Source: Bimastos eiseni
Taxonomy: Eukaryota > Annelida > Clitellata > Crassiclitellata > Lumbricidae
Length of the DNA: 64,000 nucleotides
Reading direction: 5' to 3'
Assembly (NCBI GenBank): GCA_959347315.1
Contig: OY365806.1
Span: 27,752,815 to 27,816,814, forward strand
The notes below the pieces were generated by a model. It worked only from the letters and a program-made list of their open reading frames with translations, had not been told where the DNA came from and ran no database searches. The position numbers were made by a program, and so were the translations under genes. Shown here one piece after another: positions 25,589 to 37,161 of this stretch (its first letter is position 1; every line of letters begins with the position of its first letter).

Positions 25589-26374
25589 TAGGCTGACCAG
25601 ATATTGGAAACTAAAAACCGGGACAGTTGAATCTCAAAATAAATTTTTGATGTTGTCAATAATTATAATATAACTTCCACATATATTTATTTTATGCTTA
25701 TGCATTATATTGGTATAACAGTTACTGAGTGGTTTTATTGCAAATCATGCTTTTAAATTTAATTTTAAATTCGAAATTTATAAAATCAGTAACTCAAATT
25801 TTGGCATCTGAATGTATGCTTCTTAACATTTTTTGGCTGCTAACATTCTATCATACCAACTCTTGCATTTAAATTTAATTATTCGAAATTTATCAAATCA
25901 GTCACTTATATTTGATGCTTGAATGTATGCTTTTTAAAAGTTTTTTCTGTTAATAGGCCCCCTATTTTTTCATAAAATTAATCACATGCTTCTTCCATAT
26001 TAACTTTCACTATCATAATAGCCTCAAGAATTCCTTCTGATAATCGACTTTTTTGTTCTGACCAATAAGAGTTCATCAGTGAGAAAACTCGCTCAACTGG
26101 AGCAGGGTAATAAAAATCGGAAAAGGTAATATGCACTGTATTAAATAAAAGAAGTTAAAAATGAATTTACATACCAGAAGCCAGTAGTAAAGTCAAGGAG
26201 ACGTTGCAAGATAAGTCAGGTCAGTTTTTAAATTTAAATTTAAAAACCGGGACATTTTTAGGGTTTGGCCAAAAACCGGGACTTTTTAGGGTTTGGCCTA
26301 CCTTTCCCGGCAGCCGGGACAGCTAGCTGAAAATCGGGACTGTCCCGGGAAAACCGGGACGTCTGGTCAGCCTA
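25589..26374 (-). mobile_element. hAT transposon relic with transposase C-terminal fragment
   Basis: The left end reads TAGGCTGACCAGA, and the right end, on the minus strand, reads TAGGCTGACCAGA followed by CGTCCCGGTTTTCCCGGGAC. The flanks are CTCTAGTG (25581-25588) and CTCTTGTG (26375-26382), an 8-bp target duplication with one mismatch. On the minus strand at about 26110-25978 a frame reads PVERVFSLMNSYW then SEQKSRLSEGILEA and VKVNMEEACD. This matches the hAT C-terminal dimerisation domain. A stop follows, and the rest of the transposase is missing, so this is an internally deleted, dead copy. Confidence 0.88.
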
Positions 26375-26382
26375 CTCTTGTG

Positions 26383-27066
26383 TTCTTGATCGATAAGACC
26401 TTAAGCTTCAGCCTGAGAATATCACAATTGCGACTTAACCAATTACTAGGCCTAACTTACATCAAATCTTACAGCTAGAGAAGATCTCAACCATGGAAAG
26501 CATGTTCATTGTGGCGAACAAGATATCGCTACATTATTCAGACTTAAGATTTAAACAGCAGCCGATGCCACGAATGATTGATTTGAAGACTAGCCTGGAC
26601 TCAAGATAAGGGACAATTTGGCAACACGGCTTAGGATCCACGATGTGTCAGGAAGGACGGACCCACGTCAACTTAGGAGTTCGACATATAAATATTAGCA
26701 CAACAATTTATTGTGCAAAGAAGGGACGTTTGCAATTTTGGAGAACTTCTAAGCATTTGAAAGACTATCTGTGTATTGCTTTTATTGTAGGCTATTGGTA
26801 TGCTCTTGTTTGACAAATTTTTTCTGCACTAAATCTAAAACTTATTATTTCAAATTATTAATGAAAATAAAACGATAAATTAAATATATTATTTCAAATG
26901 CGTACAATTTTGTAGGTGTTCGTTTTGCTAGTTCATTAAACGTATACCAACATTGGACAACATGATACATGCTAAATTAACAAACACAACTTTATGAACT
27001 GAACATAATAGGCTACATTCTTAATAGGTAGACGCATTAATAGCGCTGGCGCAAAATCGACGGCTC
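26383..27066. other. Non-coding stretch, no gene seen
   Basis: AT-rich spacer between the hAT relic and the minisatellite. No coding or structural signal was recognised. Confidence 0.5.
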
Positions 27067-28056
27067 ACAGAACTACGCGCGCACCGCTCAATAAACCGAT
27101 CAACAGACCCATGCGCGCACCGCCCCATAAACCGATTAATAGACAAACGTGCGCGACACCACATAAACCGATCAACAGACACGCGCGCACCGCCGCATAA
27201 ACCGATCAACCTACCCACGCGCACACCGCCACATAAATCGATAAACAGACCCACCCGCGCACCGTCACATAAATCCGATCAGCAGACGCACGCGCGCACA
27301 GCCAAACAAACCGATCAGCAAACCCACGCGCGCACCGCCCAATAAACCGATCAACAGACACACGCGCACACTGCCGCCTCAACCAATCAACAGACACACG
27401 CGCAACGCCCAATGAATCCATCAGCAGACACACGCGCACACCGCCTCATCAACCGATCAACAGACACGCGCGCGCACCGCTCTATGAACCCATCAGCAGA
27501 CACACGCGCACACCGCCGCATACACCGATCAACGGACATAGGCGCGAACCGCCCTATGAACCCATCAGTAGACGCACGCGCCCACCGCCGCCTCAACCGA
27601 TCAACAGACACACGCGTGCACCGCCCAATGAACCCATCAGCAGACACACGCGCACACCGCCGCCTCAACCGATCAACAGACACACGCGTGCACCGCCCAA
27701 TGAACCCATCAGTAGACGCACGCGCCCACCGCCGCCTCAACCGATCAACAGACACACGCGTGCACCGCCCAATGAACCCATCAGCAGACACACGCGCACA
27801 CCGCCGCCTCAACCGATCAACAGACACACGCGTGCACCGCCCAATGAACCCATCAGCAGACACACGCGCACACCGCCGCTTAAACCTATCAGCAGACACA
27901 CGCGTGCACCGCCCAATGAATCCATCAGCAGACACACGTGCACACCGCGCATCAACCGATCAACAGACACACGCGCGCACCGCCCTATGAACGCATCGAT
28001 AGACACACGCGCACACCGCCGCATAAACCGATCAACAGACACACACGCGCACAGCA
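27067..28056. repeat. 36-bp minisatellite with 72-bp higher-order period, about 27 copies
   Basis: Units alternate between one built on ACCGATCAACAGACACACG then CGTGCACCGCCCAATG, and one built on CCCATCAGCAGACACACG then CGCACACCGCCGCCTC. The 72-bp dimer is best preserved at about 27580-27900, while the edges hold diverged 36-bp monomers. Because 36 is a multiple of three and the unit lacks stops, long frames run through the array on both strands (27412-27990 plus, 27387-27935 minus). I take these to be by-products. The array is CpG-rich and has alternating purine/pyrimidine stretches, in contrast to its AT-rich surroundings. Confidence 0.95.
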
Positions 28057-31000
28057 AGAACAGTCGCATGTACAGGCCAAGCGACAAACGCACGCTTGTG
28101 TAACATGTATCAATTTGCTAGCGTTTTAAGTTACTATGCTGTGTCGCGATAATGTCCTGATCGAAAGGCGTTTGGAGCCGCTAATGATAATAATCAATAG
28201 AAACATTTTCTTGGTCTGTAGTGAAGCATTCTAATCCTAGGCTCCTAAGCTGTTCAAATCTATTCTTATAGGAATTTAGGTAAATAATTTTTTTCAACAC
28301 AAGGTAGCTATTATCGTTTAATAACTTTCGATTACCGCCACTTATCTAAGAAAGCAAAGTGAGGATTTGAAACTTTATTGGCTGGTTCCACCGCCACATA
28401 AAATGCCTTCGAACATAAACTTAAAGGTCAGCAGAGGCTATAGCACATTATAATGATTTTTTTTAGTCAGACGCTTGTAGTAGAAGCTATATATGGTGAT
28501 AAAATATTCAATTACCGTTTACACGATTACATAATTCTCATGTTGAAGTAAGACGAGGCATGCCTCGTCTGATTTTGCCTCGTTTTGAGAGTTCTGCGTC
28601 TGCTGAAGTACTCCCCTCGTTTTGCTTCATACTGGCAACGGGCCTGGTTGTCTGTTTGGTCATTTCAATAACCATTATTTGGTTTCCTCTGCGTTGGTAA
28701 ATCGGAAAAATTTTCTAACGTTTTTTTTAGTTTATATCCTGTAGCCAACGTTGTCAGAAAATCGGAGATAATTCACCATCCCTTCATATGATTTGATTCC
28801 TGCCTCATACTGACGGACATTACTGCTTATGACACAGTGACACTAGGCCTGTAGGCCTACATCTAAAGGATATTATGGGCTAACTCCGTCTGTACTTGTC
28901 TGAGCCTGGGGCAATTAACCTGGAACCGAAACTGTGCTTATCATATCTGCCTATTAATTCTGATCATGTCAATTTAATTTTGACTAAGCGTCCAGCCATT
29001 TTCCAATTTTATACTCTAATGCATGAATTATGAAAGTTTTCAAGCTATTTCATGTTTCAATCATAGTCGACACCACCATCGATCGGTTTCTTCCGCAGCG
29101 CCATGGCACCATCTAGGCTTTAGATCTGGCCGTGGTCCTCTTCGTTCGCTTGACCTCACAAGAGCCAGGCACTGAAAAAAGCCTCAAATGATGCCTCTTT
29201 AGCCGGGTCCTAGGCCGACCGTATAAGCTTATAGAACGCTTACCGTATCTTATTCGCAACATGTTGTATATGGTTTTAACAGGTTTTAAATAATACAAAT
29301 ATTTGACAACAAGTTTAGGTTATGTCATAATTGATTAGGACACGTTCCCCTGCAAGGGGGACACAGTGTTCTGTAAATTGTAGGAGGGGCACTCAGAAAC
29401 AGAGGTTTACCACAGTTCCCTTTTTGTGCCCCCTCCCACCTTCAAAGCGCAACCGACGCCACTGGATGTGTTGAATAACGATTGTTAATTAATCTATCTA
29501 GTTTAGTGCATGAATGTGAAATAAGATTCGTGTGGAATGTGTGCAATTTTTTAATGTTTAAGTTTAAGTTCGATACACATGTTAAATGCGACTAAGTTTT
29601 CGTGCAATTGTAACCAAGTTCGATATAGGCCTACCTAACATTTTTGGTGCAATTTTATCCACTTTCTATTGTACGGTTGTACCATATAAGCCTACACATG
29701 ATAGCCAAAATAAGACGGTACATGTCGTTTTTTCTGATTAAGTTCGATAGGGCCACTTGCGTTAAATGTGACTGTTTCGCTTTTTGTACACTGAAGTGTT
29801 TTGTTAATTAGAGTCGCTTTGCTTTATGTTTAATTTGATCAAACATTGTTATTTTTGATGAGCGCAGGCCCTTGAAGCAGCAAATTGAAATGCTGACAAA
29901 GGGGAAGAGGCCACGAAAATATTTACCGATGAAGGCCACGAAATACTTTACGCGGAGGTGGAATAGGAGAAACGCCCGTCCTACAGTTCCATCACCTCCG
30001 CAGTTACAAATCGATCATTGCCTACCACTCTACGACAGATTCTGTTTGCTGGATTGTTTGAGGGCGTCTGAATTGAAGTCTGAAGTGTGTTTAAGTAGTT
30101 TTGTTTTGAATGAGAATGAAGTATAGACAGAGCTTCCCAGTTGAGGCGAGCGATCCATCGCTCTCCTTGGTCACTCGCCTGGCAAAGGTCACGTAGAGCG
30201 GTAAATTGCTTGCCTCTCCGAATGCGTCGTCCATCGCTGGATGGGCTATAAGACTGCAAGACGAACTTCTATCCCACTTTGGTAGTGATGATGATGATGA
30301 TAACTTGATCTATGCAGCAGTTCAGTTGTTGATTTTTAACGACACCGTTCCGTATCGAAGATGATTGGCGTCGGCCTCCTCCTTTCTCCAGGCTTGGGAC
30401 TGGCACTGTCAAAGTCCAAACAGTGGTTGAGTCGCAGCAGTTCAGTTCCACATAGGCGCTATATAAACTAAATCTAATTACAACAGTAGCTCACACTTTA
30501 CAAGTCTTTGGGCTGAGGCACTAATTCGCCAGGGACAATTAAATGACGGCTAATGAAATACTTGGCTCTATAAAGCATTTGGAATCTGATCCTCGGTCCC
30601 TCCTGAATGCGATCGTTTGAATACGAGGACTCCAATGTCACTGACGATGTATGCCTAATTGCGTGTGGGACGGTATGTGGTTGGCTGACTATTGTGAAGA
30701 AGGCGACGGATAGCTTGTGAAGTTGTGATCGTCATCAATTCTAACGTAGGCTACTGAAAGATATTCAGATATGCTATGTTACAAGGAAAGCGTTGGCGGA
30801 AGTTTTAGAACCAGAGACCAGACAGGCATTTGCTCATGCAATCAATGGCACAGGCCCGCACGGTACACCCAAAGGTCTATATATAGACCGTATACATGTA
30901 GAGTTCAGAACAATGAGAACATTGACTTTTGAATCTCACACTAATAGCGACTGGAATGCTGAGCGTAATCAATTAGGTCAGTTATTGCGCTGTTAAAATC

Positions 31001-31469
31001 TGTCAACGCGCCTGATCCGGAGCGTCATCTATAGGCCTCTATGGAATTTTGTCTCGTAGTTGGTCGGTCGACCGTCCAATACATCAACACTGCATCAGAA
31101 ATATAGGCCTATATAGCATTATACTAAGCAGCAGATCAGCAGTAGACTATAGGCCTACTCACTAGGCCCATAGGCGTGTTTGTTTGTGGCACTGTTATGC
31201 TTGCTGTTATGTTATGCTTGTCTGAAGTCCTGCCCTTTTTTACAGGACACTAGTCTTGTTCAATTGTTGTCATTAAGCAGAGAATAAATTCACGTGTTTT
31301 CCAGCATCTTTTCATCGGTGTCCAGCGTTCCACCAGACCCTGCTCATTGGTCTGTCTGAGGTTCATGTCTCCCCTATTTAGTGAGTAGGTCTAGACCTAC
31401 TCAGCACATCCGCTAGACTGGTAGCCCCATGTAGGCCTACTCAGTAGGCTCAGTAGGCCTACTCTCGAA
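28057..31469. other. Non-coding stretch, no gene seen
   Basis: A perfect 20-bp palindrome, AGACGAGGCATGCCTCGTCT, lies at 28551-28570. L2-tail-like AGGCGCTATATAAAC occurs near 30450-30465 on the plus strand. TAGGCCTA octamers cluster at 28.8-31.5 kb. A small basic frame at 29113-29298 (minus) has no recognised relatives. No exon is supported. Confidence 0.45.
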
Positions 31470-31625
31470 AATTTGCGTCTTTGTTTGATGAACTTCATTC
31501 TCTCTCTTTCCATGCTCGCATACAATTTAAAACCCTCATTCTAATTTTCATGACTAAGCGAGGTCTTGCTCCGAAATATCTTCGGCCTTCTTCAACTTCT
31601 TCCCACCGCTTCCTCGCATGTTTTA
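31470..31625 (+). mobile_element. LINE fragment (CR1/L2-like RT C-terminal part)
   Basis: The plus-strand frame reads LHSLSFHARIQFKTLILIF then TKRGLAPKYLRPSS. It matches the LINE motif 'LHWLPV..RI.FK..L..FK...GLAPKYL'. It is a short relic without flanking RT domains. Confidence 0.65.
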
Positions 31626-32438
31626 CTCTTTTTACAGCAGATTTGACGACCAGCTTTATTTTCCCCCACCATCATCTGCAGTGAAAAACCAGTTCACAGC
31701 TAAAAAGAAAATTAATGTTAAAAAATATTCTTCATTTTCATCTAAGGTGATCAAGGGCTACAAGAACTTGTCTAATCTGAATAGCCTACTGAGAACGTTA
31801 TTCTGTAGCGCTATTCATTACTGCACCGGGTATCAAATAATATATCAATTGGCGGTAGTAAGGTCAAACAAAGAGTCCGCGAAATTCAATCAGAAATAAG
31901 GTCCTACAACATGACAAAAGCCAACGCAACCTCTGCTGAAAGAATTCTAAACAAATGGAGGCTTCGATCGATCATTAAAAGGCATAAGAGCAGAAACGAC
32001 CAAAAACTTGGAGCATACTCTATGACGTGCACACAGATGTATCTGCTACCAAGCAGCAAGACGGTTCCTTTGGTGTAAATGACAAGTCATGTGATTCACT
32101 GCTGATCCATATCATAGACATGAGAATTCCACCGCTGGCTGTACCACATAAGTTACATGATTAGGAAGCCTTCAATCTTCATGCATCGACGTATGACAGG
32201 AAGGCATGCTAAGCAAAAAATGCAGTCGGAACGTATGAAATCCGCAACAGAAACGAAGAACAAATCCGATTCCCAACTCCCGCATCTTCGAAATTACTTA
32301 GCGGGAATATTATTAGACTATATTAGTAGACGCATTACAACCGAATTGGTCGATGACATACGCCAATTGATATTCGGCAACCAATAATTTTAAGACAGAG
32401 AGATGAATAGAGGCAGAGATTGGAGGTGATGTCTGTTG
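31626..32438. other. Non-coding; may include FBXL7 3' UTR
   Basis: This lies downstream of the FBXL7 stop on the minus strand. The nearest minus-strand AATAAA is at 31655-31660, inside or next to the LINE fragment, so the transcript end is uncertain. No other gene was recognised. Confidence 0.35.
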
Positions 32439-33172
32439 TCAGTGGAATCCTGGGTTTGTGTGTTCGATGACGCATGTCCTACAGAAGTGTCTGAGGGCTT
32501 TGTAGGTTTCGATCGTTAGAAGGCAGCAATCCTGAATGTTCACCTGCAACAGGTGTCTGCACCTGCGTGCAATCTCAACGACCCCTCTGTCGGTGATCCA
32601 CTCGCATCCTCTGAGGCTCAGCTTCCGCAGGTACGGGCTGTGTTCGGCGATTCCGACGAGCGCTCGGTCCGTGATGCCGCACTTGCCAAGGTCGAGCGAC
32701 CGAAGGCGCGTGCAGCGTGTGGCCAGATAGACGACGCACTCATCCGTGACTCTGTGGCATCCACGCATGTTCATATAGCGCAGTTTGGTACAGCAGCGGA
32801 TAATGGCTTTGACCCCGGCGTCTGTGACTGCGTCGCATTTGGCGATGCTTAGGTAGCGCAGTCGACCCTCCAGGCGTCCCACTTCCTTCAGTCCGAAGTC
32901 CGTGACACAGTGACAGTCGCTGATGCTCAGTTCCTGAAGGCTGGTGCAATACGTCGCCAGGTACTGGACCCCGATGTCCGTTACCCTGACGCAGCGTCGA
33001 AGGTAGAGGTAGACGAGTCTGGAGCAGTAGGATACGATGATCTGAAGTCCCGAGTCGTCGAGGTTGACGCAGTCCGTCAGGTCAAGGAATCGCAAGTCAA
33101 TCTGTTTGCCATAGGTCGTCGCCTGAATGTTCGCCTCTGGCGTCAGACTTATGCATGTTATGTAGTAGCAAC
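32439..33172 (-). CDS. FBXL7: FBXL7, terminal coding exon (LRR region)
   Basis: This is the last coding exon of the F-box/leucine-rich-repeat protein FBXL7, a substrate receptor of SCF (SKP1-CUL1-F-box) ubiquitin ligases. The acceptor TTGTAG at 33173-33178 splits the Gly codon; the exon then runs 244 codons to TGA. It encodes about eight cysteine-containing LRRs with the typical spacing (LxxLxLxxCxxITDxG), for example LRYLSIAKCDAVTDAG and LRKLSLRGCEWITDRG. It ends CVIEHTNPGFH, almost identical to the vertebrate C terminus CVIEHTNPAFF. One repeat (DLGKCGITDRALV) is shorter by about one residue than my recollection of the vertebrate sequence. Plus-strand frames across the exon are antisense shadows. 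Confidence 0.96.
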
Positions 33173-33838
33173 CTACAATAGATGCATGCATCTGTATATT
33201 GTGTGCATTAAGTTTTAACACTAAGTTTGTGACATAATCACCAAAGTGACAGTGTGCTCACCTTGGTATATTTTAGAATTCTGTTTGAATTACTCTTCCA
33301 CTATAGAAGCCCAACGATAATGACCATTTTATTGTAACTTTGTAGGTGTAATTATTCCAGTTTACATAGGGCATATCATACCATAGCATCGTCAGTAGCA
33401 AGCTTTACCTGTAAGATGCTTTACACGGTCAACGGTCAACGCAACTCCTATGATCTAAAGAGCAGACACAGTTTCAAATATTGTTTTGAAACCTGAATGT
33501 TTTTGGCCTCCTGATTAGTTGCAGAACGACTGTTCTAGGAACGTTGGCGGTCGGCCAGCGACCTGATCGAAACTTTGGACGCAATAGGTTGACCTCTCTG
33601 TAGGCAATGTTTTAGAGATGCTTAGAATGTTAATTGATCGGTGATGTCCTATAATATAGATCGACCCGCATTACATATATTTCCAAATATTGTCTTTTGG
33701 AACTAGCGATTTAGAAGATGTTAATTATATTTCAATTAGAATTGGATCTCTAAAGGATTTTTTTGCACCCCTTAAAAGTTAAAACTCACTCGAAAGGTTG
33801 TCTGATTAGTTTATACCCCTACTCCAGGTGATTCTTAC
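33173..33838 (-). other. FBXL7 intron
   Basis: A 666-bp intron with donor GTAAGA (33833-33838) and acceptor TAG (33173-33175), phase 1. It is AT-rich and carries nothing else that I recognise. Confidence 0.85.
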
Positions 33839-34870
33839 CTGCAACACTCAGATGCTCAAGGTTGACGCATCTGGATACGACCTCAAAGAGGGCAATATTC
33901 GTGATGTCGATGCATCCGTCCAACTGAAGCCGACGGAGTTCTGGGAACATAGAGGCGACCAGGTAGAGTCCGTTGTCGGTCAGGCGCTCGCAGCAGCTGA
34001 GGTCGATCTCCTCAACAGTGACGCAGACGACGGGAGTGGCGTAGCTGAGGATCTTCGTAAGGCACCTCAGGGCTCGGTCGACGTCCATCTCAGGATCGTT
34101 GATGGTGATCGTCGTCCAGAGAACTGGATTCCAGACGACCTCATACCATCGACGGCAGACCCTGGCACAGCGGCATAGGTCGCTGCTGCAGAGATATGAA
34201 AAGATGCGCACCATCACTTCATCAGGGATCAGACGGAAGTAGGAGGATGACAGCCCGGCACTCTTACTGGTGGACAGCTGAGGAGGCGAGGAGTAAGTCA
34301 TGACAGAGGGCGACAGTCGATGCAGGGGGTCTGATGGTGTCGGTGGTGGTAGGAGCGAGTGACCATTGAGCGAGTGCTGACCATGGACGCTGTTCGTCTT
34401 GTGGATGACATTGCGTAGGCGGTTGCTGTTGACAGTCTGTCTTCTTAGACTGTCGTTGCTTCTACGGTCATCGTCTTCGTCGTCGTCGCCTTCTTCTCTT
34501 CGTTGGTTTCGATGAGGTTCCTGACGTGGTCGACTGTTCGTTGTTTCGACGTTGGATCGCATTCGACGCCCAACGTAGGTCGTCGATGACTGTGAGCCAC
34601 TCAAGTCTGAGCTGGGAGTCGACTGCATATACCTCGCAGCAGCAGCTGCTGCAGATGCCGGATGATGGTTTGGCCGAGGTCCATGTTTATCTGTACGCAG
34701 ATGATGCTGTTGTTGCTGCTGCAGGCGATGATGGGGCGTGTGATGCAGGGACTCCTGAAAGGGAGAAACGGCGGCTGATGACTCGGAGTTTTCGCTCGTG
34801 TAGTAGTGTTCGTCTGATGCTACTCCGGAACTGGAATCGGGCGTCGTGTCCGCCTTCATTCCACTCTTGT
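33839..34870 (-). CDS. FBXL7: FBXL7, F-box exon (5' end of gene not found)
   Basis: This exon encodes a long low-complexity N-terminal region followed by the F-box and the first LRRs. The donor is GCAG|GTAAGA at 33839/33838. The upstream edge is probably the acceptor CTACCTGCAG ending at 34871, which gives phase 1 entry. An ATG-initiated reading starting at 34883 would instead cross this acceptor. The N-terminal 200 residues hold Gln/His runs, an Ala run and an acidic EEGDDDEDDD stretch, making the protein about 100 residues longer than vertebrate FBXL7. The F-box (IPDEVMVRIFSYL ... LCRCARVCRRWY) closely matches the human one, and LCRCARVCRRWY is identical. A short first exon, as in vertebrates, is expected further right on the minus strand but was not identified. 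Confidence 0.93.
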
Positions 34871-35610
34871 CTGCAGGTAGCAAAACAAATCAAATTCGTT
34901 TAATCGCAAGGCGTAGGCCTATGTGCCCGAGTAGTTCAAGTAAAAATTAAACATATATAAAAATTATTATTAAACGTAATCCTTCATGCCACCAATGGAA
35001 AGTGTTACTGGAATACTGCGCAATCAGCTCATCATTTTCAATTTTAATAATAGTCTATGCATTGGTTTAAAACCCAAAGTTGTAATATATTCACTGTCTA
35101 GGCTGCTGCTTACAGTTTCAAGAACGGGAGCAAGAATGGCTCAAAGCCAGATCGACATCTAGCTGGAAAGCAAAGAATGCACGACATGTCTTCGTAAATT
35201 ATGAGCTGTAATTTAACTCGAGCGAAACGAAAATCCTGACGATATTCGTAAAATGGTCGTCTTTTGACGAACGACCTTCCTTTGCAAATCGACCACACAA
35301 TAAAGAGCCGCGTCACGTTAATGCATGATGACCCATCTGCCGCCTAGGCTCAGCGAACACCAATCCATGGGGTGTATAGGCCTACATAGCGTGTAAGTGG
35401 ATGAACTGTTAGGGGAGGAACTCACGCCAGCCATTTATCATCTACCTTGTTAAGCATAACAGACATTCTTATTACGGGTCTTCAATGGATCAATCATTCC
35501 CACAGAAAATTCTCACACTCGGAATTCACAACCTGTGTACACTGCATAGCTCTGGCACTTGCATAAGTCAGCATGTTTGTCGGAAAGCTGCAAACTGCAC
35601 AAATATAGTA

Positions 35611-35654
<44 letters not shown>

Positions 35655-35976
35655 TTGGGCTGCAAACATATTGGCCTAAGTGTACATAGGCAGGATCGCC
35701 ATAAGAGATCTAGAAGCAACCATTCTGAATCTAAGGTCGAATACTTTTGTAAACTTTGTCTTCTAAGGACTGCTATGACTAAAACGAGTATCAGAAGAGT
35801 GATGCAGTTTAGGTAGCTGTCCTAAGCATTCTTACGTCATCAGAATATGAGAAGCGTCTCCAGTTGGATCCATCGAAGGTCAAGGTTCAGATAATCGATA
35901 TTATTTGAGACACTTAATCTGCTGCAGATTCATTGTGGTCAGACAGCTTTGTGCTTATGCATGAGGCAGCTATATA
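34871..35976. other. Non-coding, probably FBXL7 intron or upstream DNA
   Basis: It contains an (ATT)n microsatellite at 35609-35654 and one TAGGCCTA at about 35380. I could not identify the first FBXL7 exon here. Confidence 0.45.
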
Positions 35977-37159
35977 TGGTGACACAAAAGTTTGTTAACC
36001 GTTTTCAAACTTAAATATCTCGGTCAAAATGACTCAGATCTTTTAAATATTTTCAATCCTATACATGACTCAAATATCCCCAAAAATGTCTAAGTCAAAC
36101 GTGCGTTAACTGACGTGACAGTGTACACCGCGGCGAGAGGTGCATTTTCAGCTCGTGCATGCCTGGATATATGACGTCACCAATATTCACGCCGCCTCAT
36201 TGAGTATAAATAGGAGCATCAACATTGAACTGTGGAAGACTGATCCATCTGCTCCACATATGACATTTAGTCCGTCAGTGATTACATGGGTGGGATGATG
36301 GCCCCGAGGTCTCACAAGCCTTCACTTTGTGCTAAATGATACCAGACTGAACTCGCAGTACTACATTACAAACATTCTCGAGCAATACGCGAAGCCAGCG
36401 TTCGAGACAACGGCAATGTTATGCAACGAAAGTTATTTGCTGACAAGGATCTCGGGATTATTTCACAGACTCACACATCAGCTGTGACGACGAAGTGGCT
36501 AGACTATACAATTTTCCGTCACGAATGAATCGTAATCGTAATCTTCAAATTGCTAAAGTGCCACTTGAAAGCCAAGCGCAGGGCCCCAGCTTATTAACGA
36601 GCGCTGTATCAAATCAGAGGGGTTGAAGCCAAAAGATTGGCCATCAAAACCCTCCAGAGTCCTGAGCTCTCATACTGAGAACTTGTGGAGTATTTTGTCT
36701 CTCAACGTTTCGTAAGATCCTGAGCTCAAACGTCGCCTCCAGCGAGTAGGAGATCGATATAAGTTTGAACACTTCAGTTGCTGATCCAGTCTATGCCGTA
36801 TAGAGTCCGTGCTGTCACTGAGCAGAATGAAAATAGGCCTACTGTACAATAACAGCCTACGTCTGTAAGACCTAGGTAACAATATTGTGTTATTTCTAGG
36901 GCCTACTTGGCCAAATATTTAGTTTTACAGTGATTTTATAATAAAAAACCGTGTCGCATGGCAGTTTTTTCCGGGAAACTGGTCCTCTTCAATTTTGTTA
37001 ATATATAATGGTAACCACGGACTGGATCAAAACCAAATTTGTACCAGTAGATATCATTTGAATTGCGTAGGCCTATGGAGTGACAAAATTCAGAAAAAAT
37101 ATCAAGTCCTTACTGAGAAAACGCAATTTGAAAACGGTGAACGAACTTTTGTGTCACCC
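35977..37159 (+). mobile_element. Tc1/mariner element, 1183 bp, both TIRs, dead transposase
   Basis: The left terminus reads TGGTGACACAAAAGTTTGTT then AACCGTTTTCAAA. The right terminus, on the minus strand, reads GGGTGACACAAAAGTTCGTT then CACCGTTTTCAAA, so the 33-bp TIRs differ at three positions. TA lies directly outside both ends (35975-35976 and 37160-37161), the target duplication of this superfamily. Inside, at about 36290-36720, broken plus-strand frames give GLTSLHFVLNDTRLNSQYY, then SHTSAVTTKWLD, then DWPSKPSRVLSSHTENLWSIL. The last piece corresponds to 'DWPAQSPDLNPIENLW' of Tc1 transposases. The N-terminal DNA-binding half is absent and frameshifts are present, so the copy is inactive. 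Confidence 0.9.
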
Positions 37160-37161
37160 TA

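Noticed and set aside
27387..27990. Overlapping long frames on both strands (about 180-190 aa each)
   Set aside because: They are produced by a stop-free 36-bp minisatellite unit. Simultaneous coding on both strands with tandem R/T/D or C/V/S repeats is far less likely than an array artefact.
29113..29298. Small basic minus-strand frame (RIRYGKRS, KRTKRTTARSKA)
   Set aside because: It is Arg/Lys-rich but short, without recognised family, splice context or poly(A) signal. I could not support it as a gene.
32536..33218. Plus-strand frames opposite the FBXL7 LRR exon
   Set aside because: They are antisense shadows of a confidently identified coding exon.
36177..36240. TATAAATA near 36205 as a host promoter
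   Set aside because: It lies inside the Tc1/mariner element directly upstream of the transposase remnant. It is more likely part of the element or chance.
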